From positions 124,353 to 188,352 of the forward strand of contig NZ_QVMT01000011.1 in the NCBI RefSeq assembly GCF_003418935.1: a stretch of 64,000 bases of DNA, read 5' to 3'. The position numbers and the translations under genes were made by a program. The first letter of the stretch is position 1; the number at the start of each line of letters is the position of its first letter. The stretch is from Emticicia sp. C21. GTDB taxonomy: Bacteria > Bacteroidota > Bacteroidia > Cytophagales > Spirosomataceae. Under the pieces are notes generated by a model. The model was not told the DNA's origin, ran no database searches, and was given only the letters and a program-made list of their open reading frames with translations. Below, piece after piece: positions 43,161-51,690 of this stretch.

Positions 43161-45587
43161 CTATTCGCTCTTCAAAACTTTCACAGGATTAGTTCTCGCA
43201 GCTTTCATCGTTTGCGATCCAATCATAATAAATGCGATTAGTAGTACTACTAGCAAGCCGATAAACAACTCAATAATTTGTACAGGTGTATGATACGGGA
43301 AATTTGTAAGTACAAATTTCTCAAAAAAAATGTAGGTTAAAGGTAGAGCGATGAGTGCAGATATTGATAACATTACTAGAAAGCCCCGGCTCAATAAATA
43401 GATAAGACTACCAGAGTTTGCACCCATCACTTTACGGATTCCAATTTCTTTCAGTCTGGTTTCAGTTGTGAAAGCTACCATTCCTAGCAATCCCATTGAA
43501 GCAATAGAAATGGCCAGAATTGAAAGAAATCCAATAACCTTAATCATGATAGAAAATTCGCTGTATGCATCCTGTATTTCTTCACTATAGAATTTGGCAT
43601 CAAATGGATGAACCCTGTCAATCTTCTTCCAAGCTGACTCAATTTTTGCCATAGTAGCCTGAATATCATTGCTTTGAATTTTGGCGTTAATAACCGCCCT
43701 GTTTCCAGGTACCCAAGACATAAAAGCTACAGGTTCGATTAGATTATCGACTTTTCCATAATGAAAGTCTTTCATTACGCCCACAATTTTCATCTTTCGA
43801 TTTGGCATATTGAAACTACTAAATGTGATTTCTTCCCCAATCGCTTTCTCCGGGTCTCTTTTACTGATGTTGAACCGTTTTAACAATTGCTCGTTAACTA
43901 TTATTTCTCTTACAGCGTCGGCAGTGGTTGGGCGTGTTATAAAACCATTTCCGGCAATGAGCTTATATTCATGCAGTGCCAGATAATTTTCGTCAACATT
44001 GTTTGTCATTACCAGTGCAGAATCGCGAGAATCTTTATATTTCATAAATCCACCCCAAGCATTACCGACACTGGTAATAATCAGCGACTTAGATACCGAT
44101 ATTACCTCCGGCATCTCGCCTAATTCCTTAGCGAACGCGTCAGGTTTATTACCTTGCATATCTATGTTCAAGATGTTTTCTGTGTTAAAGCCGAGGTCGA
44201 ACGACAGTATGTTTTTGTATTGAACATAGCCTATAGCAGTTGTTGTTATAAAAATTAGTGTAAGTGTATATTGAACAACTACCAGGGCACGTCTGAATGT
44301 TAAGTGTTTAAATCCTTTTATTGAAGATTCATTCCTAAGCGCATTGATGGCGTTGACTTTCGAAAAGAAAAGGGCAGGCATGAAACCGGCAATAATCCCT
44401 ACTATAATTGAAAAGACTATGAATAATAAGACCATAGGTAGGGTGAGTCCTAACTTCACAGTCCGCTGCATCTCCGGTGCAAGATTAATCAATTGCGGGC
44501 GTAGTATAAGGAAGATAAAAAATGAAAGAGAAAGGGCCGCCAATGAAATCATGATTGACTCTACAAGGAACTGTTGCCAAACCTGACTCTTCTGAGCACC
44601 AATAGCCTTGCGGATACCTACTTCTTTAAAACGGCGCATGGCGCGTGCTATCGAAAGATTGGTGTAATTGAAACAGGCAGACAATATAACAACTAAAGCC
44701 AGCCCACCAAGTATCCAAAGGACAGTAGGGGACATGTGAGGACCTACAGATCCCGGTCCCCCCTCGGAGGCGCGGAAGTTTTCGCCAACTACGATATTGT
44801 ATAGAGGGAGAAGCTCGAGTTGGATTTTGGTATTTTCTTCGGCAAGGTTTTCTTCGTTTGAAATAGCCTTGAGTTGAGACTGGATGGATGCTATATTAGC
44901 GTTTTCAGGCAGTAGCAGGTATACAAAGTTTGAGGACATATTTGTCCACTTCCCGAAATTGTTATCGTTTTTGTTGAGTTGCTCTGCTGTAGATAGTGAT
45001 ACCAGGGCCTCGAAATTAATATGAGAGAAGAAAGGGACGTCTTTCATTACACCTGTTACCTGATAATCCTGAGTATCGAACCTGATTACCTTGCCCAAAA
45101 CATTTTCACTGCCAAAGAGTTTTTTGGCGGTTGTCTGCGTCAGAACGATTGAATAGGGATCTTTTAGAGCAGTTTCCGGGTCCCCTTGCAGCATTGGATA
45201 AGTAAAGACTTTGAGAACGGATGGATCTGCCCACATACCCTTAACAGGGAGTGTATGATCACCAACTTTCGCATCCTGCGAAAAGTCATTGCGCAAAATA
45301 GCTACTTCTTGTACGCCTGTCACTTTTTGTCGGATAAGCTTACCTGTTTTAATTGAGGTAGTTGCAAACTTGCCGCTTTGTTTACGATTTTCTGTTAGTA
45401 CATTGGTAATACGATAAACCCGGTCTCCATTTTTGTTGAATCTGTCATAAGACCGCATGTCGAGTACAAACGCAATCAGCAGTAACCCAACAGACATACT
45501 GATGGCGAGACCAACAATATTAATGAAAGAGAACATTTTATTGCGCAATAAGTTGCGTTTCGATGTTTTGATGTAGCTTCCAATCAT
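43161..45587 (-). CDS. MacB/FtsX-type ABC transporter permease
   Basis: An 808-residue inner-membrane protein with two MacB-like periplasmic domains and two FtsX domains, about eight helices. It starts SYIKTSKRNLLRNKMFSFIN with the first helix VGLAISMSVGLLLIAFV. The mid-protein motif RRFKEVGIRKAIGAQKSQV and the C-terminal TRLKEIGIRKVMGANSGSL are the paired ExGIRKxxGA motifs of this family. In Bacteroidota these tandem permeases are abundant, often in paralogous sets. No ATP-binding gene is adjacent, so the ATPase must be encoded elsewhere. Substrate unknown. Start ATG 45587 gives the normal N-terminal helix. Confidence 0.92.
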   Translation of the reverse strand: MIGSYIKTSKRNLLRNKMFSFINIVGLAISMSVGLLLIAFVLDMRSYDRFNKNGDRVYRITNVLTENRKQSGKFATTSIKTGKLIRQKVTGVQEVAILRNDFSQDAKVGDHTLPVKGMWADPSVLKVFTYPMLQGDPETALKDPYSIVLTQTTAKKLFGSENVLGKVIRFDTQDYQVTGVMKDVPFFSHINFEALVSLSTAEQLNKNDNNFGKWTNMSSNFVYLLLPENANIASIQSQLKAISNEENLAEENTKIQLELLPLYNIVVGENFRASEGGPGSVGPHMSPTVLWILGGLALVVILSACFNYTNLSIARAMRRFKEVGIRKAIGAQKSQVWQQFLVESIMISLAALSLSFFIFLILRPQLINLAPEMQRTVKLGLTLPMVLLFIVFSIIVGIIAGFMPALFFSKVNAINALRNESSIKGFKHLTFRRALVVVQYTLTLIFITTTAIGYVQYKNILSFDLGFNTENILNIDMQGNKPDAFAKELGEMPEVISVSKSLIITSVGNAWGGFMKYKDSRDSALVMTNNVDENYLALHEYKLIAGNGFITRPTTADAVREIIVNEQLLKRFNISKRDPEKAIGEEITFSSFNMPNRKMKIVGVMKDFHYGKVDNLIEPVAFMSWVPGNRAVINAKIQSNDIQATMAKIESAWKKIDRVHPFDAKFYSEEIQDAYSEFSIMIKVIGFLSILAISIASMGLLGMVAFTTETRLKEIGIRKVMGANSGSLIYLLSRGFLVMLSISALIALPLTYIFFEKFVLTNFPYHTPVQIIELFIGLLVVLLIAFIMIGSQTMKAARTNPVKVLKSE

Positions 45588-45772
45588 AATTTTGCTAATA
45601 AAAGTGTTGAAGATTTCAGCCTTAGATATCTAATATTAGAATATACTAATGACCAGCTTCAAAATTATGAGGTTACTACAAATAGAATGGAAAAATGGGG
45701 TGAATCTGGCTAAAAATGTTGTGAATCTGAAGTTTCTCAGTTGATAATATAGGATGTAACAATAAAGCAAGC

Positions 45773-45800
45773 AAAAAAAAATCCTGATTATACATCAGGA
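45773..45800 (-). terminator. dapF terminator
   Basis: TCCTGAT (45782-45788) pairs with ATCAGGA (45794-45800). On the minus strand the stem runs straight into nine T residues. It lies 9 nt after the dapF stop. Confidence 0.88.
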
Positions 45801-45808
45801 CTAAAGAT

Positions 45809-46585
45809 TTATAATTTTCCGTCAAAAACCTTGACTGCCGGGCCAATCAGATAGACATTCTGGAAGTCTTTATCGAAAGACACTTGCAGGTTACCGCCAT
45901 TGGTAATGATTTTAACAGGGCTTTGCAGGCCATGTTTCAAATAAGCGGATAGAGCAGATGCGGTCACTCCCGTGCCGCATGAATAGGTTTCATCTTCTAC
46001 GCCTCTTTCGTAAGTTCTTACATAGATAGTTTCATTATCAAGTACTTCCACAAAATTTACATTCGTACCACCACGTTTCACCCATTCATCCGAGTACCTT
46101 ACTTTTTTGCCTTCATTAAATACATCAAAATTTTTAATATCAGACACATATTGTACATAATGTGGTGAGCCTGTATTCATGAAATCATAATCAGTATTTT
46201 GTTCGAGACTATGAACTTCGCCCATTTTTAATGAGATAACTTCTGTACTAGCTGAGGCTTCATGTTCACCATCAACAGCAATAAAAGTAGTACTGCCATT
46301 AAAAATACCCAGATCTTCTGCAAAGCGCACAGTGCAACGGCCACCATTCCCACACATACTTCCTTCACGACCATCGGCATTGAAATACACCATTCTGAAA
46401 TCGTAATCAGGATCATTTTGTAGTAAAATTAACCCATCTGCACCAATGCCAAAACGGCGGTGACAAAGATGTTCTATATAAGTCTGGCTGACAGGAAACT
46501 GGCCGTCACGGTTATCAATCATCACAAAGTCGTTGCCTGTGCCCTGGTATTTATAAAAGTTTCCGGTATATTTTTGATTATTCAT
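45809..46585 (-). CDS. dapF: diaminopimelate epimerase
   Basis: A 258-residue PLP-independent racemase converting LL- to meso-diaminopimelate for peptidoglycan and lysine synthesis. Both catalytic cysteines are seen in their motifs: MCGNGGRCTVRFA near residue 80 and SCGTGVTASALSAYL near residue 210. The N-terminal KYQGTGNDFVMIDNR is typical. The protein is somewhat shorter than the 274 residues of E. coli, within the family range. TAAGTTTG at 46614-46607 on the minus strand is a candidate -7 box about 20 nt before the start. It is divergent from hmgA. Confidence 0.96.
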   Translation of the reverse strand: MNNQKYTGNFYKYQGTGNDFVMIDNRDGQFPVSQTYIEHLCHRRFGIGADGLILLQNDPDYDFRMVYFNADGREGSMCGNGGRCTVRFAEDLGIFNGSTTFIAVDGEHEASASTEVISLKMGEVHSLEQNTDYDFMNTGSPHYVQYVSDIKNFDVFNEGKKVRYSDEWVKRGGTNVNFVEVLDNETIYVRTYERGVEDETYSCGTGVTASALSAYLKHGLQSPVKIITNGGNLQVSFDKDFQNVYLIGPAVKVFDGKL

Positions 46586-46715
46586 AGTGGTTCAACAAAT
46601 TCGATTCAAACTTAATTCTTTTCTGAAAGAATTTCTGCTTAAGTATTTTCAATGATCCAATTTAACAGTAAAAACTCTTTTTTGTCCTATCCAATAAAAA
46701 AATATTGATAAATTA

Positions 46716-46765
46716 TTTGTCATAACAATTATTTTTATTTTATTTTGCTAGACAATAATTGTTAT
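46716..46765 (+). promoter_or_regulatory. hmgA promoter with bracketing inverted repeat (probable MarR operator)
   Basis: TTTG at 46716-46719 and TTATTTTG at 46740-46747, spaced 20 nt, form a promoter. A perfect 12-bp inverted repeat, ATAACAATTATT (46722-46733) and AATAATTGTTAT (46754-46765), brackets the -7 box. Each arm also overlaps a small palindrome, TTGT-CATA-ACAA (46718-46729) and ACAAT-A-ATTGT (46752-46762). A regulator bound here would block transcription; the MarR protein encoded downstream is the obvious candidate. Confidence 0.65.
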
Positions 46766-46776
46766 AGCAAATATAT

Positions 46777-47937
46777 ATGCCTGTCTATCATAAACTAGGA
46801 AAAATACCTGCTAAACGCCACACGCAGTTTGAGAAGCCGGATGGAAGTGGGCTGTATTATGAGCAGCTCTTTGGTACAATCGGTTTCGATGGCATGGCTT
46901 CGCTGATGTATCATATACACCGGCCTACGCAGGTAATGCAAATATTGGATAGTAAAGATATAACTCCCAAAATAGCCAATGCACAACAGTTAATGATGCG
47001 CAAGCTGATTGGATTTAATGTAGAACCAAAAGAAGATTTTCTTGATAGCCGTGTTCCATTACTGGTTAATAAGGATTGTATTATAGGCTTAGCTGCTCCA
47101 CAAAAATCACTACGGGAGTATTTCTATAAAAATGCCGACTCGGACGAACTACTGTTCATTCATAAAGGTTCTGGCACTTTACGCACGCAGTTAGGAAATA
47201 TTGTTTTTGAATATGGAGATTATCTGATTATTCCCAGAGGAATGATTTATCAGATAGATTTTGATACAACTGACAATAGGATTTTTTATGTAGAATCGCA
47301 TTCTCCAATTTATACACCGAAGAGATACCGGAATTATTTCGGGCAATTACTAGAGCATTCTCCGTATTGTGAACGAGATTATAAACTGCCTTCAACTCTT
47401 GAAACCCATGATGAAAAAGGGGAATTTATTATCAAAATTAAAAAGCAGAATCAACTCCATAGTTTAGTTTATCAATATCATCCTTTTGATGTAGTTGGTT
47501 TTGATGGTTACAATTATCCCTGGGGATTTTCAATACATAACTTTGAGCCTATTACCGGTCGTATTCATCAACCACCGCCAGTTCATCAGACATTTCAGAC
47601 CGATGCTTTTGTGGTTTGCTCCTTCTGCCCAAGATTGTTTGACTACCACCCGAAAGCCGTCCCTGCGCCATATAATCACTCTAATATTGACTCTGACGAG
47701 GTGATTTATTATGTCGATGGTGATTTTATGAGCCGTAATGATATTGCTCAGGGGCATATTACATTGCATCCCGGTGGTATCCCACATGGGCCGGCGCCAG
47801 GTGCCATGGAACGTAGTATTGGTAAAAAAGAGGCGCATGAATTAGCCGTAATGGTTGATACTTTCAGACCATTACAGCTCACAGAAGAGGCCCTTCAACT
47901 TGATGACGGTAAATATTTTCATAGCTGGATAGAATAA
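46777..47937 (+). CDS. hmgA: homogentisate 1,2-dioxygenase
   Basis: A 386-residue iron(II) cupin-fold enzyme that opens the homogentisate ring to maleylacetoacetate. Recognisable parts: PVYHKLGKIPAKRHTQFEKP at the start, SPYCERDYKLP in the middle, GRIHQPPPVHQTFQT, the metal region YNHSNIDSDEVIYYVDGDFM and HPGGIPHGPAPGAMERSIG near the C-terminus. It is shorter than the human and Pseudomonas enzymes (about 435-445), as usual in Bacteroidota. First gene of the Phe/Tyr degradation cluster, with hppD 27 nt downstream. Regulation is probably by the MarR protein of the cluster through the bracketed promoter. Confidence 0.95.
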   Translation: MPVYHKLGKIPAKRHTQFEKPDGSGLYYEQLFGTIGFDGMASLMYHIHRPTQVMQILDSKDITPKIANAQQLMMRKLIGFNVEPKEDFLDSRVPLLVNKDCIIGLAAPQKSLREYFYKNADSDELLFIHKGSGTLRTQLGNIVFEYGDYLIIPRGMIYQIDFDTTDNRIFYVESHSPIYTPKRYRNYFGQLLEHSPYCERDYKLPSTLETHDEKGEFIIKIKKQNQLHSLVYQYHPFDVVGFDGYNYPWGFSIHNFEPITGRIHQPPPVHQTFQTDAFVVCSFCPRLFDYHPKAVPAPYNHSNIDSDEVIYYVDGDFMSRNDIAQGHITLHPGGIPHGPAPGAMERSIGKKEAHELAVMVDTFRPLQLTEEALQLDDGKYFHSWIE

Positions 47938-47964
47938 GTAATTCCACTCAAAACGTACGCAATT

Positions 47965-49095
47965 ATGCTTCATCAACAATCAGATATTTTAGATAAAACA
48001 GAAAATGTAGATTTTCTGCCTATTAATGGTACAGATTATCTCGAATTATACGTAGGTAACTGCAAGCAGGCAGCTCATTATTACCAATCTGCTTTTGGCT
48101 TTCAACCCCTTGCTTATGCAGGATTAGAAACAGGTTTGAAAGACCGGGAGAGTTATGTGCTGCAACAAGGCAAAATCCGTTTAGTACTTACTTCCCCTTT
48201 GCATGGTGGCACCGAAATCGGCAAGCATATAGACAAGCATGGCGATGGAGTAAAAGTTGTAGCACTTTGGGTAGACGATGCCCGTGATGCCTACTATGAA
48301 ACCATCTCTCGGGGCGCAAAACCTTATATGGAACCAATTGAAGAGAAAGATGAGCATGGTATCGTGGTTCGTTCGGGTATCCATACCTATGGTGATACAG
48401 TGCATATTTTCGTAGAAAGAAGCCAGTACAATGGGGTATTTCTGCCTGATTTTCGTGCCTGGACGCCAACTTATCATCCTGCTCCGGTTGGGCTTAAATT
48501 TGTTGACCATATGGTGGGTAATGTAGGATGGCATGAGATGAATCAATGGGTGAATTTTTATGCTAAAGTGATGGGTTTTAGCCAATTAGTAAGTTTTGAT
48601 GATAAGGATATTTCGACAGATTATACAGCTTTGATGAGTAAGGTAATGTCGAACGGAAATGGGAGAATCAAATTCCCTATTAATGAACCCGCTGAGGGTA
48701 AGAAGAAATCGCAGGTAGAGGAATACCTTGATTTTTATGAAGGTGCGGGGGTACAGCACTTAGCCGTAGCCACTGATGATATTATTACAACGGTTACGCA
48801 TTTAAGAGAAAGAGGAGTTGAGTTTTTGCGTGTACCGGACAGTTATTATGAAGAATTACGCGGCCGTATCGGAGATATTGATGAAGAAATGGAACAATTG
48901 CAGTCCTTAGGTATACTGGTCGACCGTGATGATGAGGGGTACCTCTTACAGATTTTTAGCAAACCGATTGAACCTCGTCCGACCATGTTCTTTGAGATTA
49001 TTCAAAGAAAAGGAGCAAAGTCATTTGGTAAAGGAAACTTTAAAGCGCTTTTTGAGGCCATTGAAAGAGAACAGGTGCTGAGAGGCACTTTGTGA
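47965..49095 (+). CDS. hppD: 4-hydroxyphenylpyruvate dioxygenase
   Basis: A 376-residue two-domain VOC-fold enzyme converting 4-hydroxyphenylpyruvate to homogentisate. The iron ligands fall in the C-terminal domain: His in KFVDHMVGNVGWHEM, His in GAGVQHLAVATDDI and Glu in PTMFFEIIQRKGAKSFGKGN. The C-terminal helix (FKALFEAIEREQVLRGTL) that gates the active site is complete. The N-terminal domain (about 15-160) keeps the fold but not metal ligands, as expected. It lies between hmgA and phhA with spacers of 27 and 16 nt, so the three are one transcript. Confidence 0.96.
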   Translation: MLHQQSDILDKTENVDFLPINGTDYLELYVGNCKQAAHYYQSAFGFQPLAYAGLETGLKDRESYVLQQGKIRLVLTSPLHGGTEIGKHIDKHGDGVKVVALWVDDARDAYYETISRGAKPYMEPIEEKDEHGIVVRSGIHTYGDTVHIFVERSQYNGVFLPDFRAWTPTYHPAPVGLKFVDHMVGNVGWHEMNQWVNFYAKVMGFSQLVSFDDKDISTDYTALMSKVMSNGNGRIKFPINEPAEGKKKSQVEEYLDFYEGAGVQHLAVATDDIITTVTHLRERGVEFLRVPDSYYEELRGRIGDIDEEMEQLQSLGILVDRDDEGYLLQIFSKPIEPRPTMFFEIIQRKGAKSFGKGNFKALFEAIEREQVLRGTL

Positions 49096-49111
49096 TAAAC
49101 AAGATAAAATC

Positions 49112-49843
49112 ATGAATCAGGCATATTCGTCATACACAGCCGACGACCATGAAGTATGGCGTCTGTTGTTTGAAAGACAATTAAATAAATTGCCAGAACT
49201 GGCAAGTAAAGATTATTTAGAGGGGATTGATAAGGCAGGCTTTGTAGCTGAGCATATTCCTGCTTTTGAAAAGGAATTGAACCCACGATTACAGGCCTTA
49301 ACAGGCTGGTCGGTCATAGGTGTGCCGGGCTTAGTACCAATCAAAGAGTTTTTTGAATTGATGGCAGATAAAAAGTTTCCAGCCTCAACCTGGTTGAGAC
49401 GTCGCGACCAATTGGAGTACCTGGAAGAACCAGATATGTTTCATGATACTTTCGGTCATGTGCCTTTATTGACGAACAAAGCTTTTTGTGATTTTCTGGC
49501 GAAATTCAGTAAGATCTCTTTGAAATATATTAGAGATGAAGCTGCAATCAGGATGATGCAACGATTGTATTGGTATACGGTTGAATTTGGTCTGGTAAGA
49601 GAAGATAATCAGGTAAAGATTTATGGAGGTGGTATTTTATCGTCGAGCGGCGAAAGTGAATATAGCCTGCATAGCGATATACCAGAAAGAGTACCTTACA
49701 ATATTGAAGAAATAATTGCTACAGAAGTAAAAATTGATGAATACCAGAAAAAGTATTTCATTATAGATTCTTACGAACAGTTGTTTCATTCTTTGCCCGA
49801 ATTTGAAAAAGTTTTGGAGCAACAATTATTAGTATGTCAATAA
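49112..49843 (+). CDS. phhA: phenylalanine 4-monooxygenase
   Basis: A 243-residue pterin-dependent hydroxylase forming tyrosine from phenylalanine. The iron ligands are the two His in EPDMFHDTFGHVPLLTNKAF and the Glu in YWYTVEFGLVRED. SGWxxx-type sequence appears as LTGWSVIGVPGLVPIKEFFE near residue 70, and RRRDQLEYLEEPDMF precedes the iron site. It is the compact bacterial form without a regulatory domain. The pterin-recycling enzyme PhhB is not beside it. The last codons overlap a half-site of the operator proposed for marR. Confidence 0.95.
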   Translation: MNQAYSSYTADDHEVWRLLFERQLNKLPELASKDYLEGIDKAGFVAEHIPAFEKELNPRLQALTGWSVIGVPGLVPIKEFFELMADKKFPASTWLRRRDQLEYLEEPDMFHDTFGHVPLLTNKAFCDFLAKFSKISLKYIRDEAAIRMMQRLYWYTVEFGLVREDNQVKIYGGGILSSSGESEYSLHSDIPERVPYNIEEIIATEVKIDEYQKKYFIIDSYEQLFHSLPEFEKVLEQQLLVCQ

Positions 49844-49865
49844 TTGAAGGTTTTTCCTACTTTTG
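49821..49865 (+). promoter_or_regulatory. marR promoter and shared operator half-sites
   Basis: TACTTTTG (49858-49865) matches the -7 consensus. Upstream, AACAATTATT (49821-49830) and AATAATTG (49839-49846) form an inverted pair spaced 8 nt, using the same half-site words as the hmgA promoter repeat. The left half lies in the end of phhA. This fits autoregulation by the MarR protein, but the AT-rich sequence makes chance matches possible. Confidence 0.45.
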
Positions 49866-49936
49866 TAAAATATTTTACCGTTTAAAAGCATTACAACAAA
49901 ATATTTGCTTACAAAAGGATTGACCAGCAACAAACA

Positions 49937-50368
49937 ATGACGCACTCTGACCAACGCTCCTACTTTTTTAAAATAGACACGACTATCAAGCGTATTCGTA
50001 GTTTTATGCAAAAGGGGCTAACTGATAATGGTATTGACCTGACTGTTGACCAATGGGTGGTGCTTGACCATATTAAGCCCAAACCTGGAATCAGTCAGAA
50101 TGATTTAGCAGTTGATACTGCGAAAGATGCCCCTACTGTAACCCGTATTCTGGATTTATTAGTAGATAAAAAACTGGTAAGACGCCAGATGGCCGACGAC
50201 GACAGAAGAAAGTTTAATATATTTCTGACCGAAGAAGGAGAACATTTACATACTAAAGCATTGGAGGTAATTGGTGAAGTAAGAAGAAAATCGTGGGATG
50301 GGCTAGCAGATAATGATTATGATGAATTGGTTAGAATCATGAACACGATTCATAAAAACGTCAGCTAA
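49937..50368 (+). CDS. MarR family transcriptional regulator
   Basis: A 143-residue winged-helix DNA-binding protein. The recognition region is KPGISQNDLAVDTAKDAPTV followed by TRILDLLVDKKLVRR, and the wing is MADDDRRKFNIFLTEEG. N- and C-terminal helices would form the dimer. It sits inside the Phe/Tyr degradation cluster between phhA and fahA, so it most likely represses or senses a pathway intermediate, such as 4-hydroxyphenylpyruvate or homogentisate. That ligand is inference. It has its own -7 box in addition to read-through from phhA. Confidence 0.9.
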   Translation: MTHSDQRSYFFKIDTTIKRIRSFMQKGLTDNGIDLTVDQWVVLDHIKPKPGISQNDLAVDTAKDAPTVTRILDLLVDKKLVRRQMADDDRRKFNIFLTEEGEHLHTKALEVIGEVRRKSWDGLADNDYDELVRIMNTIHKNVS

Positions 50369-50403
50369 TTCCTCTCAACTCAATTAATTTGTTTCAAATC
50401 ATA

Positions 50404-51630
50404 ATGAATTCCTGGCTAAATATTCCTGCAGACTCTGATTTCTCTATTCATAATCTTCCGTTTGGTATATTTAGTATTGGCAAAAACTCACCTAGAGTAG
50501 GCGTTCGCATAGGTGATTTTGTAATAGATTTAGAACAATTACGAAAGTTCGGTTTATTAGAAGTTCCTCGCAACATATTTAACCAAACGCATCTGAATGC
50601 CTTTATCAACTTAGGCAAAAAGAAAACTACAGCCATCAGGCTTGAGTTACAGGAATGGCTTATACAAGAAAAATCCCCTCTTAAAAGATATTTCAATCAG
50701 GCGTTTTATCCTATCGAATCTGTTACCATGCATCTACCTGTAAAGGTAGGCGATTATACTGATTTTTATTCCAGTCTGGAACATGCTACCAATGTAGGCA
50801 AGATGTTCCGACCTGACAACCCTTTAGTGGCTAACTGGAAGCATATACCCATTGCTTATCACGGACGTGCCAGTTCGATTGTAGTTTCAGGCACACCCAT
50901 TATCCGTCCAAAAGGGCAGATAAAATCTGCTGATAGTCCAATACCTTTTTTCTCTCCAACTAAAGAAATGGATTTTGAAGTGGAAATCGGTGCAATTGTA
51001 GGAAAAAATTCAATCTTAGGTGAAAGTATAAGTACAGAAGATGCCGAAAGCTATGTCTTTGGTTTGGTATTGTTTAATGACTGGTCGGCTCGTGATATAC
51101 AACGATGGGAGTATCAACCTTTGGGGCCATTTCTAGGTAAAAACTTTGCTTCTTCTATTTCACCATGGGTAGTTACCTTAGAAGCTTTGGAGCATTTCAG
51201 AACTGAAACTCCTTTGCAAGAGCCTAAGCCTTTGCCTTACCTGGCATTTGAAGGGAAGAAAAATTTTGATATAGCTTTAGATGTCCACCTTTCTTTACCT
51301 AATAATCAAAGCTATATTATATCCCGTACCAATTTTAAATATATGTACTGGAATCTGGCTCAACAGATAGCCCATCATACTATGAATGGTTGTAACCTTA
51401 AAATAGGCGATATTCTGGCTTCGGGTACTATTAGTGGGCCAATGCCCAATAGTAATGGTTGTTTACTGGAACTAACTTTAGGAGGAAAACAACCCGTAAT
51501 GTTAGATAATGGCCAACAAAGAGGATTTTTAGAAGATGGTGATACCTTAGCTATTAAGGGATACTGTGAGAAAGATGGGATAAGGATAGGGTTTGGTGAG
51601 GTCAGCGGTAAAATAGTTGCAAGTCGTTGA
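50404..51630 (+). CDS. fahA: fumarylacetoacetase
   Basis: A 408-residue hydrolase splitting fumarylacetoacetate into fumarate and acetoacetate, the last step of tyrosine breakdown. Blocks: GDYTDFYSSLEHATNVGKMF, HIPIAYHGRASSIVVSGTPI, the metal-binding DFEVEIGAIVG, and VLFNDWSARDIQRWEYQPLG with GPFLGKNFASSISPWV. The N-terminal SH3-like domain (about 15-115) is present. ATG 50404 is chosen over a TTG at 50389. It is 35 nt downstream of marR. Maleylacetoacetate isomerase is not encoded here, so the step between hmgA and fahA must be served from elsewhere. Confidence 0.95.
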   Translation: MNSWLNIPADSDFSIHNLPFGIFSIGKNSPRVGVRIGDFVIDLEQLRKFGLLEVPRNIFNQTHLNAFINLGKKKTTAIRLELQEWLIQEKSPLKRYFNQAFYPIESVTMHLPVKVGDYTDFYSSLEHATNVGKMFRPDNPLVANWKHIPIAYHGRASSIVVSGTPIIRPKGQIKSADSPIPFFSPTKEMDFEVEIGAIVGKNSILGESISTEDAESYVFGLVLFNDWSARDIQRWEYQPLGPFLGKNFASSISPWVVTLEALEHFRTETPLQEPKPLPYLAFEGKKNFDIALDVHLSLPNNQSYIISRTNFKYMYWNLAQQIAHHTMNGCNLKIGDILASGTISGPMPNSNGCLLELTLGGKQPVMLDNGQQRGFLEDGDTLAIKGYCEKDGIRIGFGEVSGKIVASR

Positions 51631-51690
51631 TTTATTTGTAATTTACGCTTCCAAAGAACTGTTGTATTCATCAACAAACCTCACGACCTT

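Noticed and set aside
47530-47838. Minus-strand frame inside hmgA
   Set aside because: Shadow of a conserved enzyme gene; no supporting evidence.
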